Assembly: GCA_027364735.1 (NCBI GenBank)
Contig: DAHXOT010000032.1
Coordinates: 81,495-145,494 of the forward strand
Direction of reading: 5' to 3'
Source of the DNA: Hydrotalea sp.
GTDB lineage: Bacteria; Bacteroidota; Bacteroidia; Chitinophagales; Chitinophagaceae
DNA length: 64,000 nucleotides
Shown: positions 19,021-27,731 of the stretch, piece after piece
How positions within the stretch are numbered: the stretch's first letter is position 1
Layout: each line of letters opens with the position of its first letter
Notes under the pieces: generated by a model
What the model saw: only the letters and a program-made list of their open reading frames with translations
Database searches by the model: none
What the model was told of the DNA's origin: nothing
Position numbers and translations under genes: made by a program

Positions 19021-19124
19021 AGTCTATTGTTACTGATTAATATTATTAACGATTTTAGACAGAAAAAGTTGTGAAACTAATGCATTACTAAACGTTAAAT
19101 GTTGTACTTTTTGACGAAAGTTGG

Positions 19125-19132
19125 CAAAATTA
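19125..19132 (-). promoter_or_regulatory. Candidate -7 element of rpoD
   Basis: On the minus strand this reads TAATTTTG, an exact TAnnTTTG match, 104 bp upstream of the rpoD ATG. The nearest TTG is too close to be a -33 element, so the call is moderate. The rest of the 19021-19265 gap shows no gene or RNA that I recognise. Confidence 0.4.
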
Positions 19133-19265
19133 GCTTAAAACAACCGAATTACATAGTTTTTCCGAAATTTATTACCCACAGTGTTAAAAACTGCAAAAAG
19201 AAATTGTAGGAGGAATAACTAACACTATCATCGAAAAAAATTGGTGTATTACTTACAACCACTTA

Positions 19266-19448
19266 CTACTTCTTCCTTTTCTCTCTAATCTTCTTTACAC
19301 CATAACCTACACCACCGGCAATTAATAAACTTAAGCCGCCGTCAACAGGGGCTGCATTGGGCGGTGTTGGTTGAGCCAATAAGGGTAATGCCGGTAATAA
19401 AAAACATACCATTAGTAATAGTATATTGATGAGTTTTCTGTTTTTCAT
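19266..19448 (-). CDS. 60-residue exported mini-protein with CTERM-like tail
   Basis: This 60-aa protein consists of little more than two sorting signals. Residues 1-25 form a signal peptide ending LPLLAQ. A short linker TPPNAAP leads to PVDGG, then a glycine-rich hydrophobic segment (LSLLIAGGVGYG), then a strongly basic tail (KKIREKRKK). Motif, hydrophobic helix and basic tail in that order is the tripartite CTERM plan used by exosortase- or rhombosortase-type systems. From memory, similar Bacteroidota tails are annotated PID-CTERM. No exosortase gene is in the window. It is 33 bp downstream of the large SBBP cargo gene and is probably in the same operon. Function is unknown. Confidence 0.7.
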   Translation of the reverse strand: MKNRKLINILLLMVCFLLPALPLLAQPTPPNAAPVDGGLSLLIAGGVGYGVKKIREKRKK

Positions 19449-19481
19449 GTTGACTATAATTTTTTTAATAATTTATACCTG

Positions 19482-22400
19482 TTAGTTCTTAATTGCTTTT
19501 AATACCGGTAAAGCTGTGCCATCCCCTGTTAGTTTAAAATAAAAACTGCCTGCCGGTATATTTCCTCCATTCACTTTATCACTACTTCCTTTAACTACAT
19601 TTTTAAATATTCCATTCGCTATTGTTTTTCCAACTCCATCTACCAATTGCCACTGTAATTGATTATAACTATGCCTGCTAAATAGTGTAAAACTGCCGGT
19701 ATTTGTTGGATTATTTAATAAGATAATTGGCAAATCAACACTACTATTAGTGGTTAATTTTGGATTAATTACCACCGAAAACCTCGTAAAAGATTGCGAC
19801 TGTGCATCGGATGTTACCAAAAAAGTGTACACCTTAGTATTTCCATCAATTAATGTATATTCATTCCGATAACTATCGTATAAGTATGCGTTATTTCCAT
19901 TGGCTATACCCGATAATAAATTAATCCCTATCTCATAAGTACCTTCCTCCAGTTGTTTTATTCCCAATTGCACTTTACGGTTTTCTTCATCGCTGTTTTT
20001 TAATGCTGCACCATGAAAAATAGAATACACTGTTTTATCATTGCCAATAACCGATAAATCCGGCCCCGTTGCCCTGCCCAAATCATATCCATCAAATTGC
20101 AAATCAAAACTATCAGTTGCCGCAAAGCCACCACCCCATCTAACTATTACTTCATCGGCATATTTATCTCCCTGTTTCAATAATGCTAATTTGATAATAC
20201 TTTTATTATTGCCCATTGTATTATCGCCAATGCCATTAGTTGCAATAGTTCCCCTGTTTTGAATGTTCATCATTGAAGCAGTTACTGCACTTGTTGTTTT
20301 ATCACTCTCAGTAATTGATAAATTAGAAGCACTTGTTGCCTGTACAAAAAACGCTGATCCATTTTCTAAAACATTACCCTGATTGCCTATTTGCGAAACA
20401 GTATTTGCATTGTACGAACCATACGCTGTTGTATTCGGATCGTAACGATACACAGTGGCTGCAATGTTTGCACTGTTAGGCGTATAAATACTTGTCCAGT
20501 TTAAATTAGAAGGAAAAGGATTGGCAATAAGGTTCCAACCATTTTTTGCTTTTGTTAATGCTATGGTTTGCGTACCCGTATTAATTGGCCCCGTAAAATT
20601 AATTATTGAACCTGGTGTTCCACCAATTAATAAAATACCATTCTTGGCCGAAGTTGTTCCGCTGGTAAATTGTGTCCATCCTGCATTTACAGTACCGTTA
20701 TTGCCATAATGTGTTTGATCATCTGCTCCTTCATTATAAGTGTATGCATTATAGCCACTGGTATAAAAGCCCGCTAAAGTACTTTGTGCAATCGTTGTTG
20801 CCTGTGTAAATGGAAAACCGATCATTCTCCATTGTGCAGAACTGCCTATATATCGCTGAACAGTTACATTCCCACTTAAATAACTACCGCTTCCTTGCGC
20901 AATACTGGCACTGCCACTGCCGCTTGAGGTTAATACTAAATTTCCATTTGTTGTTAATGTGCCCGATGTTGGTGTTATTGTTCCCGTAACCGATTGTACA
21001 GTATTGCTAACAGCTATATTTACACCGTTTGAATTGTTAATGGTAAGATTATTGATTGTTCCTGTACCCACAATATTTTGGGAAACAGATCCATTCAATT
21101 GTAAACTACCAGAACCGGATATGGTTCCCGGATTATAAACATCATAAGCTGTTTGCAAAGTATTGGTTGTGGCAGTTATACCTAAGTTATACAAATTACC
21201 GCTTAAAGTTAAAGTTGAAGTAACATTTAAAGATGCTCCAGATTTCACTACCAAATTCACTAATGATTGAGAAGATGATAAACTTGGGCTATTACTTGTA
21301 CCTGATGGTATTACCGCAACACCAGTACTTGTAGGAACAGCCGCCCCACACCAATTACTTGCAGTTGACCAAGCTGTACTTGTTCCTCCTGTCCATCTGT
21401 AAAAACTATTATCACATTGCGTATATCCTGCAACAAAAATTGATCTGCCCGTTCCCGCACTGATAGTATTAGAACCTGATGGATTAAAGTTAACATTGCT
21501 GCTTGCAAATACTCCTGTTGTTAAAACATTACCACTTATATCAACATTAATTCCATAACTTATGTCTGCACCACTTCCACCCAAAGCATACGCATAACTA
21601 TAAGCTCCACTATTTGTATATCTGGCAACAAACGCATCTGTACTTCCACCTGCACTTAATGTATGAGTGCCTGATGGATCAAAGTTGATAGAAGAGTTCA
21701 TAAACTGCCCTGACACATATACATTCCCGCTTGGGTCTAATGAAATACTGTTACCTTGAGTTGCAAGGGTAGATGTTGAACCGGTTACTTTTAAAGCCCA
21801 TTGATAAAAAGAGGTACTGCTGGGTGTATAATTAGCATTATACTTTGCTACAAAAACAGCACCATAACCATTGGTTGTTAAATTATGAGTACTACTGCTT
21901 GGGTCAAAATCAAGGGTAGAAGTGTAGCTGTTAGGTACTGCACCATCGTAATCTCCAAACATCCCAGTTATATATATATTTCCACTGGCATCTGCAGCTA
22001 TATCATTCACCCAATCAAAATCCCATGAGGATAAAGTAAATGCCCATTGAAAAGTACCATTGCTATTATACTTTACCACATATCCATCAGGCATTGATAA
22101 GTTTGATGTTGCATTAGTTGGTGTTCCAAATTGATAAGTAGTACCCGCAGTTCCGTTACTAAAATCTACATAACCGGTATTACCTGTTAATCCAGGTGGT
22201 GTTGCATTACTGCCATCATTTGCAAAAAAGCCACCTACTGTATAAACATTACCTGAACCATCTACTGCAATTCCCCTGCTACCATACCATACCTGACCGT
22301 TACCTCCAACATCTGATGATGTTGTTTTTGCCCATTGATAAAAAGAGGTACTGCTTGGTGTAAGGTTGGCATTATACTTTGCAACAAAATAACCAAAAAA

Positions 22401-23078
22401 GCCAGAGCCAAGTGTATGCGTATTACTACTGGGATCAAAATCGAAATTTTCATCTACAATAGCACCGGAAACATATAAATAACCTGCATTATCTAATGCA
22501 ATACCAAAATTTCTATAAATAGGAGAGGCAGAATTCGAACACCGTCCCAAACAAAAATTCCATAGGTAAAAAGATGTACTCGATGGCGTTTTAGTACCAT
22601 CAAATTTAATAATGTAGTTTGAAGTACTTGAACCGGTTAAAGTTAAATTATTAGTATTAGAACTTGGGTCAACATCAAAAGCTGTAGTACTGTTTGTAAA
22701 GCCTATTACATAAATGTTACCCACTAAATCAGAAGCAATTTTTACTGCCGTTGTTTGTTTTCCTGAATATCCATAATTAAATGCCCATTGATATACACCG
22801 CTGCTGTTATATTTTACTACAAATGCATCAGTAGTACCAATAGCAGTTAAAGAGGCAGAACCAGATGGATTAAAATTTACCGTACCATTAAATGCACCTG
22901 ATACATAAATGTTGCCTTGACCGTCTTTTGCAATACTATAACCGGTTGTAAACATATTATCTGCATTAGGAGCAAGTGATAATGCATAATTGAAAGTAGG
23001 CTGCGCCTGAAGGAAATTTTGCTTAGCTGCAATTATACTTAGAATGCAAAAAAACAATAAATGTTGGGTAATTTTCAT
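19482..23078 (-). CDS. SBBP-repeat surface protein with T9SS type A sorting domain
   Basis: This 1198-aa exported protein carries an N-terminal signal peptide (to about residue 26). About seven beta-propeller (SBBP-like) repeats follow, each with a D-x-x-GN-(I/V)-Y-V-x-G core and a (D/N)F(D/N)PS turn. The segment TPSSTSFYQW or a variant recurs in three of them. Next come a W-TG-x-S-x-A-W-x-x-x-x-N-W adhesin-type module (about 560-660) and beta-rich sequence. The C-terminal 80 residues carry the features of a Por-secretion type A domain (NNPTNTGSFTLFS, GKTIANG, IPAGSFYFKL). It should cross the outer membrane by T9SS and be released or anchored at the surface. Ligand or adhesion target is unknown. 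Codon-level near-repeats reflect internal duplication. Confidence 0.88.
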   Translation of the reverse strand: MKITQHLLFFCILSIIAAKQNFLQAQPTFNYALSLAPNADNMFTTGYSIAKDGQGNIYVSGAFNGTVNFNPSGSASLTAIGTTDAFVVKYNSSGVYQWAFNYGYSGKQTTAVKIASDLVGNIYVIGFTNSTTAFDVDPSSNTNNLTLTGSSTSNYIIKFDGTKTPSSTSFYLWNFCLGRCSNSASPIYRNFGIALDNAGYLYVSGAIVDENFDFDPSSNTHTLGSGFFGYFVAKYNANLTPSSTSFYQWAKTTSSDVGGNGQVWYGSRGIAVDGSGNVYTVGGFFANDGSNATPPGLTGNTGYVDFSNGTAGTTYQFGTPTNATSNLSMPDGYVVKYNSNGTFQWAFTLSSWDFDWVNDIAADASGNIYITGMFGDYDGAVPNSYTSTLDFDPSSSTHNLTTNGYGAVFVAKYNANYTPSSTSFYQWALKVTGSTSTLATQGNSISLDPSGNVYVSGQFMNSSINFDPSGTHTLSAGGSTDAFVARYTNSGAYSYAYALGGSGADISYGINVDISGNVLTTGVFASSNVNFNPSGSNTISAGTGRSIFVAGYTQCDNSFYRWTGGTSTAWSTASNWCGAAVPTSTGVAVIPSGTSNSPSLSSSQSLVNLVVKSGASLNVTSTLTLSGNLYNLGITATTNTLQTAYDVYNPGTISGSGSLQLNGSVSQNIVGTGTINNLTINNSNGVNIAVSNTVQSVTGTITPTSGTLTTNGNLVLTSSGSGSASIAQGSGSYLSGNVTVQRYIGSSAQWRMIGFPFTQATTIAQSTLAGFYTSGYNAYTYNEGADDQTHYGNNGTVNAGWTQFTSGTTSAKNGILLIGGTPGSIINFTGPINTGTQTIALTKAKNGWNLIANPFPSNLNWTSIYTPNSANIAATVYRYDPNTTAYGSYNANTVSQIGNQGNVLENGSAFFVQATSASNLSITESDKTTSAVTASMMNIQNRGTIATNGIGDNTMGNNKSIIKLALLKQGDKYADEVIVRWGGGFAATDSFDLQFDGYDLGRATGPDLSVIGNDKTVYSIFHGAALKNSDEENRKVQLGIKQLEEGTYEIGINLLSGIANGNNAYLYDSYRNEYTLIDGNTKVYTFLVTSDAQSQSFTRFSVVINPKLTTNSSVDLPIILLNNPTNTGSFTLFSRHSYNQLQWQLVDGVGKTIANGIFKNVVKGSSDKVNGGNIPAGSFYFKLTGDGTALPVLKAIKN
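21796..22389 (-). repeat. Pair of near-identical ~60-bp segments inside the SBBP gene
   Basis: Segments at 21796-21855 and 22330-22389 share an identical first 26 bases and remain closely similar after that. They encode the TPSSTSFYQW-type motif and its flank in two propeller repeats. High nucleotide identity suggests recent duplication or gene conversion between repeats rather than selection on protein alone. A more diverged third copy lies near 22560. Confidence 0.7.
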
Positions 23079-23106
23079 TTTTTAAAATGCTAAAAGTTTG
23101 TAGATA

Positions 23107-24249
23107 TTAACTATTTACAGGTGTTGGGTTTACACCGCCGCTCCAATATACTTTGCAAGTTTCGGCATCTTCGTTCAGAGCTAAAATATTCTCCGAATTA
23201 TAAAAATCAGCAAACCTGATAACGCCAATAGCAATGGGTTCTGCATATAAATTTTGAGCATTGTAAGAATAACCGCCACCTACACTAAAAGCAAACGATG
23301 TTGAACCGACTTGTAATTCTGTATTTCCATTCAAAATACTTGCATCAGGCATATTGGTAATAGTTAATCTTGGAGGAACAGGTGATCCATCAAGTATAAA
23401 AGCAGCTACAAGACAATAATCGGCAACAGCCATAACCTTATTCATTGGTTCATCAAGAATATTGAAAGAAGCAGATTGCTCGGAATTGAATATTGAGATT
23501 ACATTAGATTGATAAAGCAATAAACTTGGCAAATACAAGCTAACAGCCACAGCAAACGATAAATTATTTTGGAATATTACTGTACCTGATGTATTACTAT
23601 TTATCTTTTTCTTTGCGCCATTTTCCCTTATTTCACTTGCACTATAAACGTATTGCCATATTGCAGTAAATAAGTTATCTTGTTGTTCTGTAGTTAAATT
23701 GTTAGATACTATTGCATTATAGTAAGAGTTGATAATAGCTTGCGATAAAAATACTTGCGAAAGATCTGCTACAATGAATGTACCGTTTGAATTATTTACA
23801 AATCCAATGTTCGAGGCGGTATTCATGTTATCGGAATTATAGGCATACCATGTAATTTGTGTAGGACTAATTTGTGCATTCCAATCCTGATTCATATTTA
23901 CACCTATTACCATTGGTGTTGAAAAATTTGCACTTAATTCAAATCCGAAATAATGTGCAGAATTTGTATTGCTTCTTCCCATAAAATGTATTTGTTGGGC
24001 ATTGGAAGAATTGCCAAAAGCAAATACTGAATCTGCACCATCATCTTCATCACTGGCACCCGATAAAAATTGTAAATCAAAACAATCAGTTGATTGTGCA
24101 TTAACTAATAAAGTACCGGGTGTTGTATTAAACCATTGTGACATTTGGTAAGTATTGTTTATCCAGTTATTACTTCCACTTGGGCCTACAACTATATTTT
24201 GTGAAGTAGCATTCACAATGGTCACATCTGTAAATCCTGCTGGTTGCAT
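23107..24249 (-). CDS. Unrecognised 380-residue protein
   Basis: I do not recognise this family. The protein is rich in Asn, Ser and Thr with alternating hydrophobic residues, suggesting a beta-sandwich. It opens DVTIVNATSQNIVVGPSG, and contains an acidic segment (SGASDEDDGADSVFAFG) near residue 64 and a charged ENGAKKKIN stretch near 213. There is no obvious signal peptide from the ATG at 24249 and no in-frame upstream start that supplies one. There is also no T9SS sorting domain. It lies 28 bp upstream of the SBBP cargo gene on the same strand, so co-expression is likely. Only two to three cysteines are present. A lectin-, aegerolysin- or pore-former-like fold is conceivable but unsupported. 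Confidence 0.6.
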   Translation of the reverse strand: MQPAGFTDVTIVNATSQNIVVGPSGSNNWINNTYQMSQWFNTTPGTLLVNAQSTDCFDLQFLSGASDEDDGADSVFAFGNSSNAQQIHFMGRSNTNSAHYFGFELSANFSTPMVIGVNMNQDWNAQISPTQITWYAYNSDNMNTASNIGFVNNSNGTFIVADLSQVFLSQAIINSYYNAIVSNNLTTEQQDNLFTAIWQYVYSASEIRENGAKKKINSNTSGTVIFQNNLSFAVAVSLYLPSLLLYQSNVISIFNSEQSASFNILDEPMNKVMAVADYCLVAAFILDGSPVPPRLTITNMPDASILNGNTELQVGSTSFAFSVGGGYSYNAQNLYAEPIAIGVIRFADFYNSENILALNEDAETCKVYWSGGVNPTPVNS

Positions 24250-24334
24250 GATTGAAAAGTTATAAGTAAATATAAAATATTATTTAAGAAATAGGATATA
24301 GACTGTTTCTCCTGCTCCGATCAACTGCCCGAAA

Positions 24335-24371
24335 GATCAATAAACCAGCTCTTAAAAACGTCTTATTGATC
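24335..24371. other. Dyad in the 302-bp gap between divergent genes
   Basis: The gap 24250-24551 separates two divergently transcribed genes and holds no gene I can support. It contains a perfect 9-bp inverted repeat, GATCAATAA (24335-24343) and TTATTGATC (24363-24371), around a 19-nt spacer. It could be an operator or a weak hairpin. No T-run follows. Confidence 0.35.
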
Positions 24372-24551
24372 AAAGTTTCGTAAGCGGTTAATGGGTAACT
24401 TGATACTGCTACTAAATAAATAATTTTTTTATTCGTTTAATTTCTTGTGGGACTGATTCCGCTATTTCTTGTAGTTAAAACATCGGTTTATTGTGGACGA
24501 AAAAATTACATTCCTGCAAAATGAACCGTACTTTGCAGGGGTTAATTCCGT

Positions 24552-25307
24552 ATGATGAATCAATTACCTGAACAACCTATTCAAATACTGATTATCGAAG
24601 ACGATCCCATCAGTGCAGAAAGCATGGTGCTTACACTAGAAGAGTTTGGATTTGGTATTAAAGGCGTTGCACACTCTGTCGAAACGGCACTGGTTTTATT
24701 GAACAGGGAAAGTTTTGATATTGCATTGGTGGATATTGATCTTAACGGCAGTCGAAGTGGTATTGAAATTGGCATCATGCTGCATAATTTATACCACCTG
24801 CCTTTTATTTTTATCACCGGCATTTCGGATAATGCTATTATTGCCGAAGCAGTAAAAGCCAAGCCTGCTGCCTATTTGCAAAAGCCTGCAAGCCCTGCTA
24901 CGTTATTCGCCTGCATTCAAACTGCCATTCAAAATTTTGATACACGGAAAGAAGCAACCTATAAACAACACAATGATGCTGATTTCTTTTTTATTAAAAC
25001 CCGCAATAAATTAAAACGCATTGAGTGGAAAGATGTTGTTGTACTGAGATCTGCTGATAATTATACCATAATAACATTGGTAGATAAAACAGAGTATTAT
25101 TTACGCAGTTCTCTGGCAATGACACTGAAGTTTCAAATACCTGCCCAACTGCAAACTAATTTTATACAGGCAAACCGAGGCGAAGCAGTACAATTGAGCT
25201 TTGTTACGGAAGTAATAGAAGAAGAAATTATTACCTCTGTAAAAAAAATAACCATCTCGCCATCCTATATGAAAGAAGTAAAACAAAGATTAAAAATATT
25301 GGGCTAA
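24552..25307 (+). CDS. LytTR-family response regulator
   Basis: A 251-aa regulator. The receiver domain (about residues 10-125) has the acidic pair in IIEDD, the phospho-acceptor Asp61 (ALVDIDLNG) and the lysine in AYLQKP. The LytTR DNA-binding domain (about 145-250) begins FFIKTRNKLKRIEW, includes VVLRSADNYT and YYLRSSLAMTL, and ends with KQRLKILG. It converges with the TPR histidine kinase gene across only 5 bp, and the two may form a functional pair although they are not in one operon. LytTR regulators in Bacteroidota usually work with membrane kinases of other classes. The second Met codon (24555) is an equally good start. Confidence 0.9.
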   Translation: MMNQLPEQPIQILIIEDDPISAESMVLTLEEFGFGIKGVAHSVETALVLLNRESFDIALVDIDLNGSRSGIEIGIMLHNLYHLPFIFITGISDNAIIAEAVKAKPAAYLQKPASPATLFACIQTAIQNFDTRKEATYKQHNDADFFFIKTRNKLKRIEWKDVVVLRSADNYTIITLVDKTEYYLRSSLAMTLKFQIPAQLQTNFIQANRGEAVQLSFVTEVIEEEIITSVKKITISPSYMKEVKQRLKILG

Positions 25308-25312
25308 TACAA

Positions 25313-27376
25313 TTAAGACAAAGGCAATTCAACACTAAAAACAGAACCCTCTCCTTCTTTACTTACTACATTAATTTTGCCTTTATGTGCTTCAACTATT
25401 TGCTTGCAAATAGATAAGCCTAAACCATTGGATGGTTCATTATGTGTGCCCTTTCTTTTTACAGTAATAGTATTGGTAAATAGTTTATCCATCATACTTG
25501 CAGGAATACCCATACCAGTATCTTTTATTTCAATAATAATATTTGTTTCTTTTTTAAAAAGCTTCACTTCAATAGTTGCATTTATAAAACTAAACTTAAT
25601 GGCATTATCTAAGAGGTTTACCAATACCCTTTGTAACTTCTCTTCATCCACATTTATCATTGCATTTTCTATGGAAGCATTCAATACAATATTTTGTTGT
25701 TTGGCAATGGTTTTATATTGTACCTGCTGAATGGATTGTTTTATTAATTGAACTGCATTAGTGGATGAAAGGTATAGTTCTAATTCGCCCGATTGTATTT
25801 TATTTATTTCCAATAAATCATTAATCAGATTAATTGACCTAACTGCTGCCTGCTGACTGTTATTTAATATTTTTTTCTCCTCTTCGCTGTGTGCATATTT
25901 TACCTGAACAATATCCAAAAAATTGGCAATAGCCCCAATAGGGTTTCTGAGATCATGTGCCACAACATTCATGATTTTGTCTTTATCACGATTGGCTCTT
26001 TCCAATGCTGTTTTTTGTTCGCTGATCTGTTCATTCAACTTTGTTAAAGCAATATTTGTTTTTCTTGTTTTACGATAATTGACAACCACGAACGCAATAA
26101 TATTTAATGCCACCAGTATTAAGCCAATGGTTATTACCAAATATAATTTGTTTAACTGGTTATCTTTTTTTAATAATTTCAGATCGGATTCCTGATTCTT
26201 TAACTGAAGGTCTTTTACTATATTACTTTCCTCATCTTTTTGATTAACCATATTTAAAGAATCTTCCATAAGTTTAAAAGACTTTAAATAGGTAAATGCT
26301 TTTTCAGGCCTACCTATCGCATCATAATAATCAGCCATCTGCCTGTTCCAGTTTAACTCCGGTTCTGTATTCGGCAAACTATCTAACCCTTTTCTTAAAG
26401 ATTGTAATTCTGCATACATTTTATTCCATTGCAGCTTTTCGTGATACATATCTATCAACCGCATTTGTACTAACTGGGCATTTCTTTGTTCGCAACAGAG
26501 CACACTCGTAACCGCAATACTTTGATTACTTAATATAATAGCGGTATCCAATTTTCTTTTATCTCTGTAAATAAGTGCCAGATTACCTAATACAACACCC
26601 TTTGATTTATTGGCAGCATTTCTATTTTCCTGCATGCCTGAAATATAAGGGGCAATATTATTTTTATGTGCCTCCAGTAAACCTATGGCTGTTTTATAAT
26701 AAACAATAGCAGAATCATTATTGTGCAGTTTATAAAAACAAAGAGCAATATTATCGAGAGATTCTGCCTTTTTATAAAAGTCCTTTTGATCAAATAATTG
26801 GTGTAAGGCATAACTTTCTTTAAAACTTGCCAATGCCTGCCTGTAATTTTTTTGACGATACGCTATATATGCCAATTGCTCTGCAACCGAAAACTGTACA
26901 GTGATGCTGTTATGTTGCTTACTGAATTGTTGGGCATAAAAAAACAATTCATTTGCTTTTTCAGGCTGATGCAATGTGAACAGCAAAGAGGCTTTTTGTA
27001 AAAGAACGTTTGAATAACACTCTGCGCCCGGTTTCTGAAGATGCTTTTTTTCAATGAGTGTAATAGCTGAATCTATATACGACAAATAAAAATCATTATC
27101 TCCTTTATTTTCATAAACAATGGATTTTGAAATAAGATATACCAATCCCTGAACAGTAGATTTATGAGGCAATGTTTTATATAAAGAATCTATAGATAGC
27201 AGTACATCAGTAAACGACCTTTTATTCATCATATCTATCACAGGCTGAAAATATCGAAATTCTTTATTATACTGTTTTTCAAACTCCTCTTTAGATACAA
27301 CAGTTTGTGAGCATGAAAAAAACAACAATGCGTTTATACCGGTAAAAACAATATATGATAAAATATTTTTTTTCAT
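25313..27376 (-). CDS. TPR-containing sensor histidine kinase
   Basis: This 687-aa kinase has an N-terminal signal with a lipobox-like FFSC (Cys22), then about 340 residues of tetratricopeptide-type helical repeats (roughly 60-370) that should lie in the periplasm. One transmembrane helix spans about 411-433 and a coiled coil about 436-465. The HisKA motif VVAHDLRNPIG has phospho-acceptor His474. The HATPase domain carries NLLDNAIKF, DTGMGIP and GLGLSICK. A lipidated N-terminus combined with an internal membrane helix is unusual but recurs in Bacteroidota TPR kinases. It converges on the LytTR regulator gene with a 5-bp gap. Confidence 0.92.
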   Translation of the reverse strand: MKKNILSYIVFTGINALLFFSCSQTVVSKEEFEKQYNKEFRYFQPVIDMMNKRSFTDVLLSIDSLYKTLPHKSTVQGLVYLISKSIVYENKGDNDFYLSYIDSAITLIEKKHLQKPGAECYSNVLLQKASLLFTLHQPEKANELFFYAQQFSKQHNSITVQFSVAEQLAYIAYRQKNYRQALASFKESYALHQLFDQKDFYKKAESLDNIALCFYKLHNNDSAIVYYKTAIGLLEAHKNNIAPYISGMQENRNAANKSKGVVLGNLALIYRDKRKLDTAIILSNQSIAVTSVLCCEQRNAQLVQMRLIDMYHEKLQWNKMYAELQSLRKGLDSLPNTEPELNWNRQMADYYDAIGRPEKAFTYLKSFKLMEDSLNMVNQKDEESNIVKDLQLKNQESDLKLLKKDNQLNKLYLVITIGLILVALNIIAFVVVNYRKTRKTNIALTKLNEQISEQKTALERANRDKDKIMNVVAHDLRNPIGAIANFLDIVQVKYAHSEEEKKILNNSQQAAVRSINLINDLLEINKIQSGELELYLSSTNAVQLIKQSIQQVQYKTIAKQQNIVLNASIENAMINVDEEKLQRVLVNLLDNAIKFSFINATIEVKLFKKETNIIIEIKDTGMGIPASMMDKLFTNTITVKRKGTHNEPSNGLGLSICKQIVEAHKGKINVVSKEGEGSVFSVELPLS

Positions 27377-27731
27377 GAATTTCCTGAGTGAGGTAAGCTA
27401 TAATGAAAGTAAAATAATACTGACAACTAAAAAAATTAAGACTGTTTGTGCCATGTAACAGATCTTCCTTTTCGGTTATTGATTAAGAATGATATCAAGT
27501 TGAACATTCAACAAGTCTTTAACCTTCTTTTTGAACTTGCCGAAATTTCCGATAAACTGAAGATTTTACCAATTCTCCACCATTGTCAACTCTTTTCCTT
27601 TCAGTACAAAACATTGTATGACATTAGTATTAACCTTCGTAACTGGTAAAAAGCGTGCATTCATCAACCCAATTTTTCACTTTTATCCCCATCCTCACTA
27701 ACAGATAAATATTACGCTTTATCTTCGCAGC
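27377..27731. other. 355-bp gap without a supported gene
   Basis: This region divides the TPR kinase (minus strand) from threonine aldolase (plus strand) and should carry both promoters. A 67-codon open frame (27446-27649) has no signal, motif or start context that would support it. A small perfect dyad, GTTGAA-CA-TTCAAC, sits at 27499-27512. TATCTTCG at 27720-27727 may be the aldolase -7 element. Nothing else stands out. Confidence 0.4.
27720..27727 (+). promoter_or_regulatory. Putative -7 element of threonine aldolase gene
   Basis: TATCTTCG, one mismatch from TAnnTTTG, lies 4 bp before the ATG at 27732. It is the same sequence and the same distance as at guaA. Confidence 0.4.

Noticed and set aside
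19482-23078. Repetitive DNA considered as a CRISPR array or satellite
   Set aside because: Repeats are in frame, of variable length and spacing, and encode beta-propeller units of one protein.
27446-27649. 67-codon open frame in the gap before threonine aldolase
   Set aside because: No signal, motif or promoter context; composition does not resemble neighbouring genes, and the region is needed for divergent promoters.
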